A stretch of 64,000 bases of DNA from Diplonema papillatum (GCA_030068145.1 JAPJBO010000187.1:62001-126000); one strand, 5' to 3'. Counted from the first letter of the stretch, positions 49,556 to 59,473 are shown. The notes: generated from the sequence alone by a model not told the origin. A program made the numbers and translations.

Positions 49556-49625
49556 GTAGAGCATTTTCATTACAAAATACTGGACCGCTGAGTTCACACC
49601 ACGTGTTGTATCGCAAAGCGCATAC

Positions 49626-49759
49626 CATGCAGGGTCAAAACCTTGTGTCTTTTTGAAAATGGCCAAAAAAAAAATTTCGGAAAAAAAATCGGTTTTTTGA
49701 ATTTTAAAAGTTTGGAACAAACTCTGCAGCAATTTTTGAGGAAGTTGAGCAAATTTTTC
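49626..49759. mobile_element. CATG-MITE copy p (truncated)
   Basis: Left end and middle only; the GC core and right end are lost after GAAGTTGAGCAAATTTTT. Confidence 0.9.
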
Positions 49760-49904
49760 GAGACTGGAGGTCCTATGAACATGCAATGTGAATAGCCTCT
49801 ATTCGAGCCAACCCGGCTTTTCTTCATGAAAAAAGTGTATTGTTTTTGGAAAGAGCCGGGCAAGCTTTTTTTTTCCCTCGCAGAAGCATCCTGGCACCGT
49901 TCCC

Positions 49905-50130
49905 GATGGCGTCCTACTCGGACGCCAACTCGACCTTTTTTGATTCATTCCACCTATAGGACGCCAACTCGACCTTTTTTGATTCATTCACCTCTCGGAC
50001 GCCAACTCGACCTTTTTTGATTCACAAATTTTAGGACGCCAACTCGACCTTTTTTGGACCTTTTGAATCAAGACGCCATCCACACCTTATTCCTGTATAC
50101 TTCACCTGTAGGACGCCAACTCGACCTTTT
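49905..50130. repeat. Tandem repeat GGACGCCAACTCGACCTTTT
   Basis: Five or more copies of a 22-bp core with variable spacers (TGATTCATTCACCT-like). Degenerate in spacing, well conserved in the core. Confidence 0.9.
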
Positions 50131-50145
50131 TGGTCATAGGGGGGG

Positions 50146-50262
50146 GTCATATAGGGGTCATATGGGGGTCATATGGGGGTCATATAGGGGTCATATAGGG
50201 GTCATATGGGGGTCATATGGGGGTCATATAGGGGTCATATGGGGGTCATATGGGGGTCATAT
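50146..50262. repeat. GGGGTCATAT microsatellite
   Basis: About 11 units of GGGGTCATAT(A/G), the reverse of the ATGACCCC blocks at 37.7 and 55.6 kb. Confidence 0.95.
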
Positions 50263-50290
50263 CATGCAGGGTCAAAACCTTGTGTCTTTT
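50263..50290. mobile_element. CATG-MITE end fragment q
   Basis: Only the terminal 28 bp (CATGCAGGGTCAAAACCTTG plus TGTCTTTT), after an ATAT in the microsatellite. Confidence 0.85.
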
Positions 50291-50367
50291 ACCCCTCCTA
50301 TGACTTGTCCGGCACCCAACTACACCTTGTCCGGCACCCAACTACACCTTGTCCGGCACCCAACTAT

Positions 50368-50579
50368 CATGCAGGGTCAAAACCTTGTGTCTTTTTGGAA
50401 ATGGCCAAAATTTTGTTTCCAAAAAAAAAATGGGTTTTTTGAATTTTAAAAATTTGGAACAAACTCTGCAGTAATTTTTGAGGAAGTTGAGCAATTTTTT
50501 TTTTTTCCAAAATTTTTTTTAGGGCTCCATCGGCCCTGCAGGAGCGTTTTAAAAAGACACAAGGTTTTGACCCTGCATG
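50368..50579. mobile_element. CATG-MITE copy r
   Basis: Full-length, GC core on the right (CCTGCAGG variant). Inserted next to short units of the CACCTTGTCCGG satellite. Flanks are CTAT and ATAA, so no clear duplication. Confidence 0.9.
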
Positions 50580-50607
50580 ATAACGTCGCATGAGACCTTA
50601 TCGGTAC

Positions 50608-50804
50608 CATGCAGGAGCCCTAAAAATTTTTTTGGAAAAAAAAAATTTGCTCAACTTCCTCAAAAATTACTGCAGAGTTTGTTCCAAACTTTTAAAATTC
50701 AAAAACCCCACTTTTTTTCCGGAAATTTTTTTTTGGCCATTTCCAAAAAGACACAAGGTTTTGACCCTGCATGTTAAAAAGACACAAGGTTCTGACCCTG
50801 CATG
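50608..50804. mobile_element. CATG-MITE copy s (rearranged, nested remnant)
   Basis: The left end keeps only CATGCAG, then jumps to the GC-core edge. Two successive right ends (50773, then TTAA and 50804) show that a second copy once inserted into the subterminal TTAA, as in cluster j-k-l. Confidence 0.88.
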
Positions 50805-53062
50805 CTACACCTTGTCGGACAAGGTGTAGTTGGACGCTCCCGGACAAGGTGTAGTTGGACCAATCCAAAATAGTGCAGATTCATTTGGGGAATCGACATT
50901 CCAGAGAATAGCCCCTAGTAGCTATTTATCCAACAAATAGTACTAAGAACCAGGGGGGAGGTTGGTTGCTTGGTTGGTGGTCTCAAAGCCTTGAATCCCG
51001 CCCACCCATCCCCCTGTGACCTTGTCTTCGGCAAGGCTTTTTCGTTCCCCACAGTGTTTGTTTTCCGTTTTCTTGGTTTCACGCACGCCTTTTTCGTCTT
51101 CTTGCTTTCCGTTCTTCATGTGGTAGCACCGGCTAAACTCGGAGGATAGCTCGATTCCCAGGGGCCAACTACACCTTGTCCGGCAGCCAACTACACTTTG
51201 TCTGACAAGGTGTAGCTGCCGGACAAGGTGTAGTTGGATGCTCCTGGACAAGGTGTAGTTGGACCAATCCAAAATAGCCAGGGGCCAACTACACCTTGTC
51301 CGGGGAGCCCCAACTACACCTTGTCGGACAAGGTGTAGTTGGCTGCCGGACAAGGTGTAGTTGGACGCTCCCGGACAAGGTGTAGTTGGACCAATCCAAA
51401 ATAGCCAGGGGCCAACTACACCTTGTCCGGCAGCCAACTACACTTTGTCTGACAAGGTGTAGCTGCCGGACAAGGTGTAGTTGGATGCTCCTGGACAAGG
51501 TGTAGTTGGACCAATCCAAAATAGCCAGGGGCCAACTACACCTTGTCCGGGGAGCCCCAACTACACCTTGTCGGACAAGGTGTAGTTGGCTGCCGGACAA
51601 GGTGTAGTTGGACGCTCCCGGACAAGGTGTAGTTGGACCAATCCAAAATAGCCAGGGGCCAACTACACCTTGTCCGGCAGCCAACTACACTTTGTCTAAC
51701 AAGGTGTAGTTGGCTGCCGGACAAGGTGTAGTTGGGGCTGCCGGACAAGGTGTAGTTGGACCAATCCAAAATAGCCAGGGGCCAACTACACCTTGTCCGG
51801 CAGCCAACTACACTTTGTCTGACAAGGTGTAGCTGCCGGACAAGGTGTAGTTGGATGCTCCTGGACAAGGTGTAGTTGGACCAATCCAAAATAGCCAGGG
51901 GCCAACTACACCTTGTCCGGGGAGCCCCAACTACACCTTGTCGGACAAGGTGTAGTTGGCTGCCGCACAAGGTGTAGTTGGACGCTCCCGGACAAGGTGT
52001 AGTTGGACCAATCCAAAATAGCCAGGGGCCAACTACACCTTGTCCGGCAGCCAACTACACTTTGTCTGACAAGGTGTAGCTGCCGGACAAGATGCTCCTG
52101 GACAAGGTGTAGTTGGACCAATCCAAAATAGCCAGGGGCCAACTACACCTTGTCCGGGGAGCCCCAACTACACCTTGTCGGACAAGGTGTAGTTGGCTGC
52201 CGGACAAGGTGTAGTTGGACGCTCCCGGACAAGGTGTAGTTGGACCAATCCAAAATAGCCAGGGGCCAACTACACCTTGTCCGGCAGCCAACTACACTTT
52301 GTCTAACAAGGTGTAGTTGGCTGCCGGACAAGGTGTAGTTGGGGCTGCCGGACAAGGTGTAGTTGGACCAATCCAAAATAGCCAGGGGCCAACTACACCT
52401 TGTCCGGCAGCCAACTACACTTTGTCTGACAAGGTGTAGTTGGCGGCCGGACAAGGTGTAGTTGGGGCTGCCGGACAAGGTGTAGTTGGACCAATCCAAA
52501 ATAGCCAGGGGCCAACTACACCTTGTCAGACAAAGTGTAGTTGGCTGCCGGACAAGGTGTAGTTGGGGCTGCCGGACAAGGTGTAGTTGGACCAATCCAA
52601 AATAGCCAGGGGCCAACTACACCTTGTCCGGCAGCCAACTACACCTTGTCAGACAAAGTGTAGTTGGCTGCCGGACAAGGTGTAGTTGGGGCTGCCGGAC
52701 AAGGTGTAGTTGGACCAATCCAAAATAGCCAGGGGCCAACTACACCTTGTCCGGCAGCCAACTACACTTTGTCTGACAAGGTGTAGTTGGCTGCCGGACA
52801 AGGTGTAGTTGGGGCTGCCGGACAAGGTGTAGTTGGACCAATCCAAAATAGCCAGGGGCCAACTACACCTTGTCCGGGAGCCCTAACTACACCTTGTCCG
52901 GCAGCCAACTACACCTTGTCCGGCACCCAACTACACCTTGTCCGGCAGCCCTAACTACACCTTGTCCGGCACCCAACTACACCTTGTCCGGCACCCAACT
53001 ACACCTTGTCCGGGAGCCCCAACTACACCTTGTCCGACAAGGTGTAGCTCGGACAAGGTGTA
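50805..53062. repeat. Palindromic satellite, CCAACTACACCTTGTCCGG in both orientations
   Basis: About 2.2 kb built from a 19-bp core and its reverse complement, in face-to-face pairs, separated by GACCAATCCAAAATAGCCAG spacers. Units of about 120-125 bp of two types alternate to give a higher-order repeat of about 245 bp (for example 51280-51526 against 51527-51773). A unique stretch with no gene (50870-51165) sits near the left edge. Every unit can fold into strong hairpins. Long open frames through it (TTPCPGASNYTLSG and similar) are artefacts. Confidence 0.95.
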
Positions 53063-53499
53063 GACCCGCCAGATTCGGGGTGGCGCCCTGGGAGGGACAG
53101 GGACGGGGGTAGTCACGCCTTAGTCCCAGGGCCTCTCCCCACCCATCTGTATGTGTTCTCCTGGTCATCGCTACCGCGCTGACCTTTCCCTCAAAGCCCG
53201 CTGCCCACTGCCCTACAAGAGACATGCTTTGCACTCTCTGAATGCCCATTGACTGTGCTCCGTTTCAGCCGACTGCTTTGGAAGAGGTACTGTGCTCCGT
53301 TTGGTGCCGACTGCCCTGCCAGAGACGTGCTTGCAGACAGAGGTCGGCCGCCGCTACTTTGGGTTTCTCTCGCGTCTTCCCAGCTCCGCCACCTTCCCAG
53401 AGGCTTGGGGAGAGCCACGTGCTCCGGCTGCAAGGGACGAGACCGAGGTGCGACGCTGGCCCCGGTCGCAATCTGTATGTGCCGGCCCGGCCCGATTAG
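53063..53499. other. No gene seen
   Basis: Unique-looking GC-rich sequence. A short imperfect duplication around ACTGTGCTCCGTTT...GCCGACTGC occurs at about 53255 and 53289. All frames are open for short distances without recognisable motifs. Confidence 0.35.
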
Positions 53500-53711
53500 C
53501 ATGCAGGGTCCAAACCTTGTGTCTTTTTAAAACGCTCCCGCGGGGCCGATGGACCCCAAAAAAAAAAGTTGGAAAAAAAAAAAATTGCTCAACTTCCGTA
53601 AAAATTACTGCAGAGTTTGTTCCAAACTTTTAAAATTCAAAAAACCCATTTTTTTCCTGGAAATAAAATTTTGGCCATTTCCAAAAAGACACAAGGTTCT
53701 GACCCTGCATG
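53500..53711. mobile_element. CATG-MITE copy t
   Basis: Full-length, GC core on the left, flanked by TTAG (53496-53499 and 53712-53715). Confidence 0.95.
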
Positions 53712-53715
53712 TTAG

Positions 53716-54289
53716 GCCTTTGGAGTACCGCGTGAATGGCGCGATTGGGCCCACGCGCATGCAGCCTGTCTGCTCGCAGTCACGCCGGCCGGCCCGCAAC
53801 CGCAACCACATTCGCTTGTGCCCACACACCAGCTCTTCTTATCGAGCTAGCGATCCAGCTAAGGAGCACAACCGAGGATCCGAGGCGGAATCATGCCCCA
53901 CAGTGGCCGCACTAGAGCAGACAGCGATGAAGGCCGCAGGGACAGGGTGTGTCAGCCACAATAACGGCAGGTTCCTCCCGCAGACGCACTACCCATCAGA
54001 ATGTGACAGCGCAAGTAGGCTCGATGGAAGCACGAAGTGAAGCAGGATAGACGAGCTACGGAGACGAGACGAGTCGTGTACCAGGGGCAGGCCGGGACGA
54101 TGAACCGCATGAAGCCGAAGAAAAAGTTCAAGAACGAAGCAACACCACAAGCCGCGTGCAGCCAAGCAGACCTCCCGGAACCTACGTGGGCAGTAACGAG
54201 GAGCCAACAGATGAGTGTCCACTGAACCCCCTTGTCAATACCCCCAACGACTATGGCACGAATTGCGCAATGCCAGACGGTAGCGTCTG
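53716..54289. other. No confident gene
   Basis: A plus-strand frame is open from inside the MITE to 54040 (RNRNHIRLCPHTSSSYRASD), with no motif that I recognise and no start codon outside the MITE. I see nothing else. Confidence 0.3.
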
Positions 54290-54700
54290 ACAATGGCATG
54301 CGTGACATTGCAGTGCCTAAAGGTGAGATTAGCCTCCGTTTTCAACCGCCTTGTTGTCGCCAGGGAGATCGAACCCACAAACAGAAACTTGACATCTTCG
54401 AGGACAGGGTGTCTGCCAAGCGCTTGCCTTATCGCCTGGAACTGCCCGCAGGGAATGCCAAAAGGCTCGAGTATTAGCTGCGCTAAATTGCAAAGGTTGC
54501 TAATACGGGAAAACGGGTACCCGAGCCCCTATGCACTCGACAACCTGCTTCCACAAGTCAGTCCGAACTTCCTCATCCTTTTTTCAGACGAATATGCTTC
54601 TTTTTGTTCGATATTCGATGATCGTGCTATCAGCATCTTTAGCCCCAGAAGAAGGCTCGATAATAGACACGTTGCATCGGCTAATCAGGATTGGCTGAGT
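54290..54700 (-). pseudogene. Degenerate partial copy of the 532-codon ORF
   Basis: On the minus strand it resembles the 5' part of the gene at 57779-59377: GTGCATAGGGGCTCGGGTAC, TTTAGCGCAGCTAATACT, GCATTCCCTGCGGGCAGTTC, then a jump to GATCTCCCTGGCGA, which in the intact ORF lies some 270 bp further on. The frame is shifted and deleted relative to the intact copy. Both copies carry the same hairpin-containing segment upstream (54727-54858 here). Confidence 0.75.
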
Positions 54701-54726
54701 GCTGTGTGTTTAATCAATTGTTACAG

Positions 54727-54858
54727 TACCCCCCCAATTCACCAAAAGCTGATCGATTGTAATCGATCGTAATCGAGTGTAATCGAGTGTAATCGACGCG
54801 TAATCGAGTGTAATCGAGCTCAAGTCGCTTTCAGGGGGGGTAGGTGAATTGGCTCAGT
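54727..54858. repeat. Terminal segment with CCAATTCACC inverted repeat and TCGATTACA units
   Basis: CCCCCCCAATTCACC at 54728 and its complement GGTGAATTGGCTCAG to 54858 enclose about six TAATCGAGTG units. The same segment, inverted, precedes the intact 532-codon ORF at 57542-57640. This may be the terminus of the element carrying that ORF. Confidence 0.7.
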
Positions 54859-54860
54859 GG

Positions 54861-55595
54861 TTGCGCCTTCGGCGCTTTAATCTTTTATTAAGAGAGATCG
54901 ATCAGATAGTTCGCAGTCGATTTCAGCGTGTGAGGTCTCTATTTCATTTCATTTGGTTTCGTTTGCAACACTCACAGTTCGTCTGCTTAGGAGCACTTGA
55001 TTTCAGTGTGTGGAAGACCCATTTCAGCTTGTTCATGATTCGTTTGCAACACTAAACAGCCGTCTGCCTTGGAACAGTCGCAATTGCGTGTGCAAAGTTG
55101 GATTGGGTGGTTGCGCCTTCGGCGCTTTAATCTTTTATTAAGAGAGATCGATCAGATTGTTCGCAGTCGATTTCAGTGTATGAGGTCCCTATTTCAGTTC
55201 ATTTACGTTTCGTTTGCAACACTCACAGTTCGTCTGCTTAGGAGCACTTGATTTCAGTGTGTGGAAGACCCATTTCAGCGTGTTCATGTTTCGTTTGCAA
55301 CACTAAACAGCCGTCTGCCTTGGAACAGTCGCAATTGCGTGTGCAAAGTTGGATTGGGTGGTTGCGCCTTCGGCGCTTTAATCTTTTATTAAGAGAGATC
55401 GATCAGTTAGTTCTCAGTCGATTTCAGCGTATGAGGTCCCTATTTCAGTTCATTTGCGTTTCGTTTGCAACACTCACAATTCGTCTGCTTAGGAGCACTT
55501 GATTCCAGTGTGTGGGAGACCCATTTCAGCTTGTTCATGATTCGTTTGCAACACTAAACAGCCGTTTGCCGTAGAACAGTCGCAATTGCGTGTGC
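54861..55595. repeat. Three tandem units of about 250 bp
   Basis: Units start at about 54861, 55111 and 55362, each opening with TTGCGCCTTCGGCGCTTTAA (GCGCCTTCGGCGC hairpin) and containing GAGAGATCGATCAG, TCGTTTGCAACACT and GTCGCAATTGCGTGTG. Over 90% alike; the third unit ends in the ATGACCCC microsatellite. Small ORFs in each unit are not supported as genes. Confidence 0.93.
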
Positions 55596-55708
55596 CCTAT
55601 ATGACCCCCATATGACCCCTATATGACCCCCATATGACCCCCATATGACCCCCATATGACCCCATATGACCCCTATTGACCCCCATATGACCCCCATGAC
55701 CCCTATAT
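55596..55708. repeat. ATGACCCCCAT microsatellite
   Basis: About 10 units; it hosts MITE copy u at its right end. A further small block lies at 55919-55964 between copies u and v. Confidence 0.92.
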
Positions 55709-55918
55709 CATGCAGGGTCAAAACCTTGTGTCTTTTTGGAAATGGCCAAAATTTTGTTTCTGGAAAAAAAATGGGGTTTTGAATTTAAAAGTTTGGAACA
55801 AACTCTGCGGTAATTTTTGAGGAAGTTGAGCAATTTTTTTTTTTTCGAAATTTTTTTTTGGGGGCCATCGGCCCCCCGGGAGTGTTTTAAAAAGACACAA
55901 GGTTTCTGACCCTGCATA
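55709..55918. mobile_element. CATG-MITE copy u
   Basis: Near full-length, GC core on the right, several substitutions; the right end reads CCTGCATAT, so the terminus has drifted. Confidence 0.88.
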
Positions 55919-55964
55919 TATGCCCCCTACTAACCCCCATATTGACCCCCATATGACCCCATAT

Positions 55965-56174
55965 CATGCAGGGTCAGAACCTTTGTGTCTTTTTAAAACG
56001 CTCCGCGGAGCGATGGACCCCAAAAAAAAATGTTGTGGAAAAAAAAATTTTGCTCAACTTCCTCAAAAATTACTGCAAGAGTTGTTCCAAACTTTTAAAA
56101 TTCAAAAACCCCATTTTTTTCTGGAAATTTTTTTTTGCCATTTTCAAAAAGACACAAGGTTTTGACCCTGCATG
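55965..56174. mobile_element. CATG-MITE copy v
   Basis: Near full-length, GC core on the left and partly lost. Left flank ATAT, right flank CTAA. Confidence 0.88.
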
Positions 56175-56870
56175 CTAAAAAAAATTTTGGAAAAAAAAAA
56201 ATTGCTCAACTTCTCAAAAATTACTGCAGAGTTTGTTCCAAACTTTTAAAATTCAAAAAAATCCAATTTTTTTCCGGATTTTTTTTTTTTTGTAACTGAG
56301 GGAGAAATGCGGTGACGCACGACCACAAGCCGGACCAACTTGTGAGTGTGGGACTGTCCGTTTTTCCGTCGGGACTACCCACTAAAACTCAAAAACTCAG
56401 AGATTCAGAGATGCAGAGGTGCACCCACGGTTCTCACCGTGTACGCGGCGCGATGGAGGGGCCACCCTCCACGCGGGACTTGGCCAGTCCTTGCGCTGTC
56501 TGCCGCAGGGGTGCCCGGTGGCTAGCCGGATCTTGCGTCGGACCCTGCGCTCGCTGTTGGCGCGGCTTGGCGGTCCCAATTCCGTTTTTCTACGGTCGTT
56601 GGGTACTGGCGATCGTCCAGTCTGGGCGAGTCCGGTTGAACCGGCAGACTGTGGCAAGGGTACGATCACGCCGCTCAACTCACTCGGGGAGACACCCTCC
56701 ACTAGCGACCGGCTTGCGAACGGTCTGGGAGGGTGCCTCGGGTGAGGTTGCTGCTGCACCTGGGTGTTTTGGGCGCTCTTGTTCAGGCTGGGGTCCTGAG
56801 GGCGGGCTTGTGTCTTTTTGAAAATGGCAAAAAAAAAAGTTGGAAAAAAAAATTTCGGAGAAAACCATAA
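56175..56870. mobile_element. CATG-MITE copy w, split by a retroposon
   Basis: MITE body 56175-56292 without the left end, then the retroposon (56293-56810), then CTTGTGTCTTTTTGAAAATG, which is the inner part of a MITE end (56811-56870). Fragmentary. Confidence 0.7.
56293..56810 (-). mobile_element. Retroposon 3' part, copy 2 (reverse)
   Basis: Minus strand homologue of the 3' third of the element at 43166-44954. Its coding part gives ARPQDPSLNKSAQNTQ (against ARHQDPNLNKSAHNTQ), and the non-coding tail matches TACCCACTAAAA, AGTGTGGGACTG, CCACAAGCCGGACC and TAACTGAGGG in reverse. The 5' part is missing, as is usual for retroposon copies. Confidence 0.65.
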
Positions 56871-56890
56871 GGGAAGCACTTAAGTCGGGA

Positions 56891-57017
56891 AAATATTTAT
56901 CGGAAACTGTTTCCGATAAATATTTTTTTTGTTTCCGATAAAATTTTTTTTTTTTTTTTTTGTTTCCGATAAATATTTTTTTGTTTCCGATAAATATTTT
57001 TTTTGTTTCCGATAAGT
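56891..57017. repeat. GTTTCCGATAAATATTTT repeats with a perfect palindrome
   Basis: A perfect inverted repeat at 56891-56925 (17-nt arms, 1-nt spacer) is followed by four or five direct copies of its right arm separated by T runs. Confidence 0.9.
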
Positions 57018-57352
57018 ATTGATCACTTTGGCAGTAGGTTCACCTACTTCGTCCCGTGGACGACCGCGACGAAGCCAAATACGATCGTTTTTCTATCTAG
57101 TTTCGGGTCGAAAGCCTCCCCAGCAAAGGCTGTTCAATTTTCAACACCAGATACGCAAACCTTTTCGAATGCAGCACACGGGTATCCAACAAGTGACATC
57201 TAACTATCTGGTTGCATTGAGCAGTATCCGGATCTGAAAGCTGAAGACTTTGTACCACTTCACCCGCCGACAAAGGTCACGAACGCAGTTGCAGTAAAAC
57301 TGCGTCTTGCGCACGAGCGCGGAAATCCGCCACCCACCATTCGGCTAGATAT
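57018..57352. other. No confident gene
   Basis: A plus-strand frame (HFGSRFTYFVPWTTATKPNT) is open to about 57203, and a second one follows near 57230-57350, but neither has a recognisable motif. Confidence 0.3.
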
Positions 57353-57541
57353 CATGCAGGGTCAAAACCTTGTGTCTTTTTAAAACGCTCCCGCGGGGCC
57401 GATGGAGCCCCAAAAAAAATTTTGGAAAAAAATTTTTTTGCTCAACTTCCTCAAAAATTACTGCAGAGTTTGTTCCAAACTTTTAAAATTCAAAAAACCC
57501 AATTTTTTTCCGGAAAATTTTTTTTTGCCTTTTCAAAAAGA
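57353..57541. mobile_element. CATG-MITE copy x (right end missing)
   Basis: GC core on the left. The right end stops at AAAAAGAC, exactly where the CTGAGCCAATTCACC segment starts. Left flank ATAT. Last copy of the family in the window. Confidence 0.9.
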
Positions 57542-57640
57542 CTGAGCCAATTCACCTAGCCCCCCTGAAATGACTTAGCTCGATTACGCTCGATTACACT
57601 CGATCAACTTTTGGGTGAATTGGGGGGGTACTGCAGTAAT
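57542..57640. repeat. Terminal segment upstream of the 532-codon ORF
   Basis: Inverted relative to 54727-54858: CTGAGCCAATTCACCTAG, CTCGATTACGCTCGATTACA and GGGTGAATTGGGGGGGTACT. It sits about 140 bp upstream of the ORF start. Confidence 0.7.
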
Positions 57641-57778
57641 TGATTAACGGCGTAACACTCAGGCAATCTTGATTGGTCGGTTCAACGTACCCACTAACGC
57701 ACCTTCTTCCGGGGCTAAAAAGGTGCTGATGACAGGATATTGAAATCGGAATAAAAACAAGAATATTAGTCTGAAAAA

Positions 57779-59377
57779 ATGCCCGAGACAGGCCGTGCAG
57801 CTGGAGACCAGGAAGTTCGGGCTGACTTGCGGAAGCAGGTTGTCGAGTGCATACGGGCTCGGGTACCAGTATCTCGCATTAGCTCGCATATATTCAATTT
57901 AGCGCAGCTAGTACTTGGGCCTTTCGGCATTCCGTGCGGGCCAGTTCCAGGCGATAGGGCTGTTCGCCGAGCGCTTGGTAGGCACCTTGTCCTCGGTGAC
58001 ATGGAGTTTCTGCTCCGGCTTGGGGGTGGTGACTTCGTCATTGCCGGGGATGCAGGAGAGCTTCCGGGGAGCAAGGATATCCTCTGCCTGACGTTCTCGT
58101 ACCTGGACACGATGGAGCAGAGGTGGAGGACGCGGCTTGTGCTTGCAGCACTTGTGCGGCAGAAGGATCCAGCAACGACGACGAAGTATCTCCAGTACGT
58201 GCTGGACTACTTTCAGAAGCTGCAAGAGTCGCTCCTTGCCTTGGGGTTCGATCTCCCTGGCGATGCACTGCTCCCAAGGATGAAGAAGGTTGTTACAGAC
58301 AGAGGCCTCTTCACGACGGCTAGTGAGTTGTACGCCTGTGGGGCCGTCGACGAGGTCATCATGGAGCCCGTGCATCGCCTGCACCTTGCTGACAAAGCCG
58401 TCCAAAAATGTCTGGCGACCGACCTTCCTTTGCGATCACTCATTCCATTGGCGTATGATTTCATCGCAGGAAACGATGCCTTCCACCACTGGCTGGAAGA
58501 AAACGCTGGCGTGAGCCCAGCAGGCGTGTTTTGGGCACCAGTCAAAGCCGGTCGGTTTTCAACACTGACGGCCGGAGCTTACAGCCTTTCAGAAGAGATT
58601 CGGGGAAAACCTCTTGCCGAGTGGGCGCGGCTTTATCTTTCCACGCGGCAAGTCCTGCTGTACGCGTCCAGCCCAATAGCAAAGAAGCGTGTGCCAAACC
58701 GGTTCCTCAAGCTGTATGAGGCCCTCGTGGGCACGTCGTTCCTTCCGAAGCTCCGCGTCCTCCGCTTGCTGTTCACGTCGCTCTGCTATCCTCTGACGCA
58801 CTTGCTTTGGCATCTTGACCAGCTCGGCACCGTCAAGGAGGCGTGGTGCAGCATCCTGTGTTGCCTCTGCAAGAATGTGGGTGACCACGATCTTCAGAAA
58901 TTGGTCGTGCAGGGCAAGAAGGACTGGTTCGGATGCGTCGTCCCGTTGCAGATCCGAGTGGTGGAAACCGCATCCAAGTCGAAGCTGAAGTTCGGTGTTG
59001 TGGAACTCGAAGATGTTTTCCTTGTCGAGGACAAGCCTGGTGCAAAGCTATCTGGATACGCAGCAGCTTTAAAAGACGCCCTCGCTCCCCATCGACAGTC
59101 CGACATACCCCAAGAAATTGAGTGTACTGCAGTCTCCGAGGAAGCCGAAGTTCTGGTTGGGCACGTAATGAAATACGTGCGGCATTTCAAGCGCCTAGAA
59201 TTCGACAAGTACATCAACATGTCGAATGCAGCCAACGCACCCCCGAACTGCAATCCGAATTTAACGGAAACCCCTGTAGGTGTGGTGAAGCAGACTGTTG
59301 AAGACTGCAAGAACCAGACTGTCACCGATGAGGTACTCAGGGGAATCATCTCTCCTGCTATTCTAGCCGCGTCATAA
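57779..59377 (+). CDS. Unrecognised 532-residue protein of a repeated element
   Basis: Begins at ATG 57779 (MPETGRAAGDQEVRAD) and is uninterrupted. I do not recognise the family. It is mostly helical-looking and leucine-rich (RLVLAALVRQKD, YVLDYFQKLQESLLALGF, LRVLRLLFTSLCYPLTHLLW), with a cysteine pair ILCCLCKN, a basic segment GKKDWF, and an Asn/Pro-rich stretch near the end (NAANAPPNCNPN). No DDE, HTH, zinc finger or RT signature is visible, and no signal peptide. A degraded inverted partial copy (54290-54700) and a shared upstream segment suggest it is carried by a mobile element. Its last 11 codons and stop lie in a 130-bp direct repeat that also abuts the retroelement to the right, so its C-terminus may have been supplied by that insertion. 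Confidence 0.7.
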   Translation: MPETGRAAGDQEVRADLRKQVVECIRARVPVSRISSHIFNLAQLVLGPFGIPCGPVPGDRAVRRALGRHLVLGDMEFLLRLGGGDFVIAGDAGELPGSKDILCLTFSYLDTMEQRWRTRLVLAALVRQKDPATTTKYLQYVLDYFQKLQESLLALGFDLPGDALLPRMKKVVTDRGLFTTASELYACGAVDEVIMEPVHRLHLADKAVQKCLATDLPLRSLIPLAYDFIAGNDAFHHWLEENAGVSPAGVFWAPVKAGRFSTLTAGAYSLSEEIRGKPLAEWARLYLSTRQVLLYASSPIAKKRVPNRFLKLYEALVGTSFLPKLRVLRLLFTSLCYPLTHLLWHLDQLGTVKEAWCSILCCLCKNVGDHDLQKLVVQGKKDWFGCVVPLQIRVVETASKSKLKFGVVELEDVFLVEDKPGAKLSGYAAALKDALAPHRQSDIPQEIECTAVSEEAEVLVGHVMKYVRHFKRLEFDKYINMSNAANAPPNCNPNLTETPVGVVKQTVEDCKNQTVTDEVLRGIISPAILAAS

Positions 59378-59473
59378 ACTCGAAAGGGAAGAGAAATGCG
59401 AAGCAACGGGCTGGTAAACACAATAACAAACGAAGTGAAATAACGAGAAAGCCTTGCGAACAACAAGGTCGCA
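59344..59473. repeat. 130-bp direct repeat, unit B2
   Basis: Near-identical to 59611-59740 (AATCATCTCTCCTGCTATTC to CAACAAGGTCGCA), separated by a 137-bp unrelated stretch. It overlaps the 3' end of the 532-codon ORF. Confidence 0.95.

Noticed and set aside
51289-52846. Frames reading TTPCPGASNYTLSGSQ
   Set aside because: They are translations of the palindromic satellite.
50805-53062. CRISPR-like regular repeats
   Set aside because: The spacers between repeat cores are themselves conserved and the cores occur in both orientations, so this is a satellite; the genome is eukaryotic and there are no cas genes.
54849-55502. Repeated small ORFs (LRLRRFNLLLREIDQ)
   Set aside because: Each belongs to one unit of a 250-bp tandem repeat; no independent evidence of coding.
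34913-57541. Many short frames reading LLNFLKNYCRVCSKLLKFKK or similar
   Set aside because: All are translations of the same MITE in different orientations; they recur because the MITE recurs and lacks stops, not because it encodes a protein.
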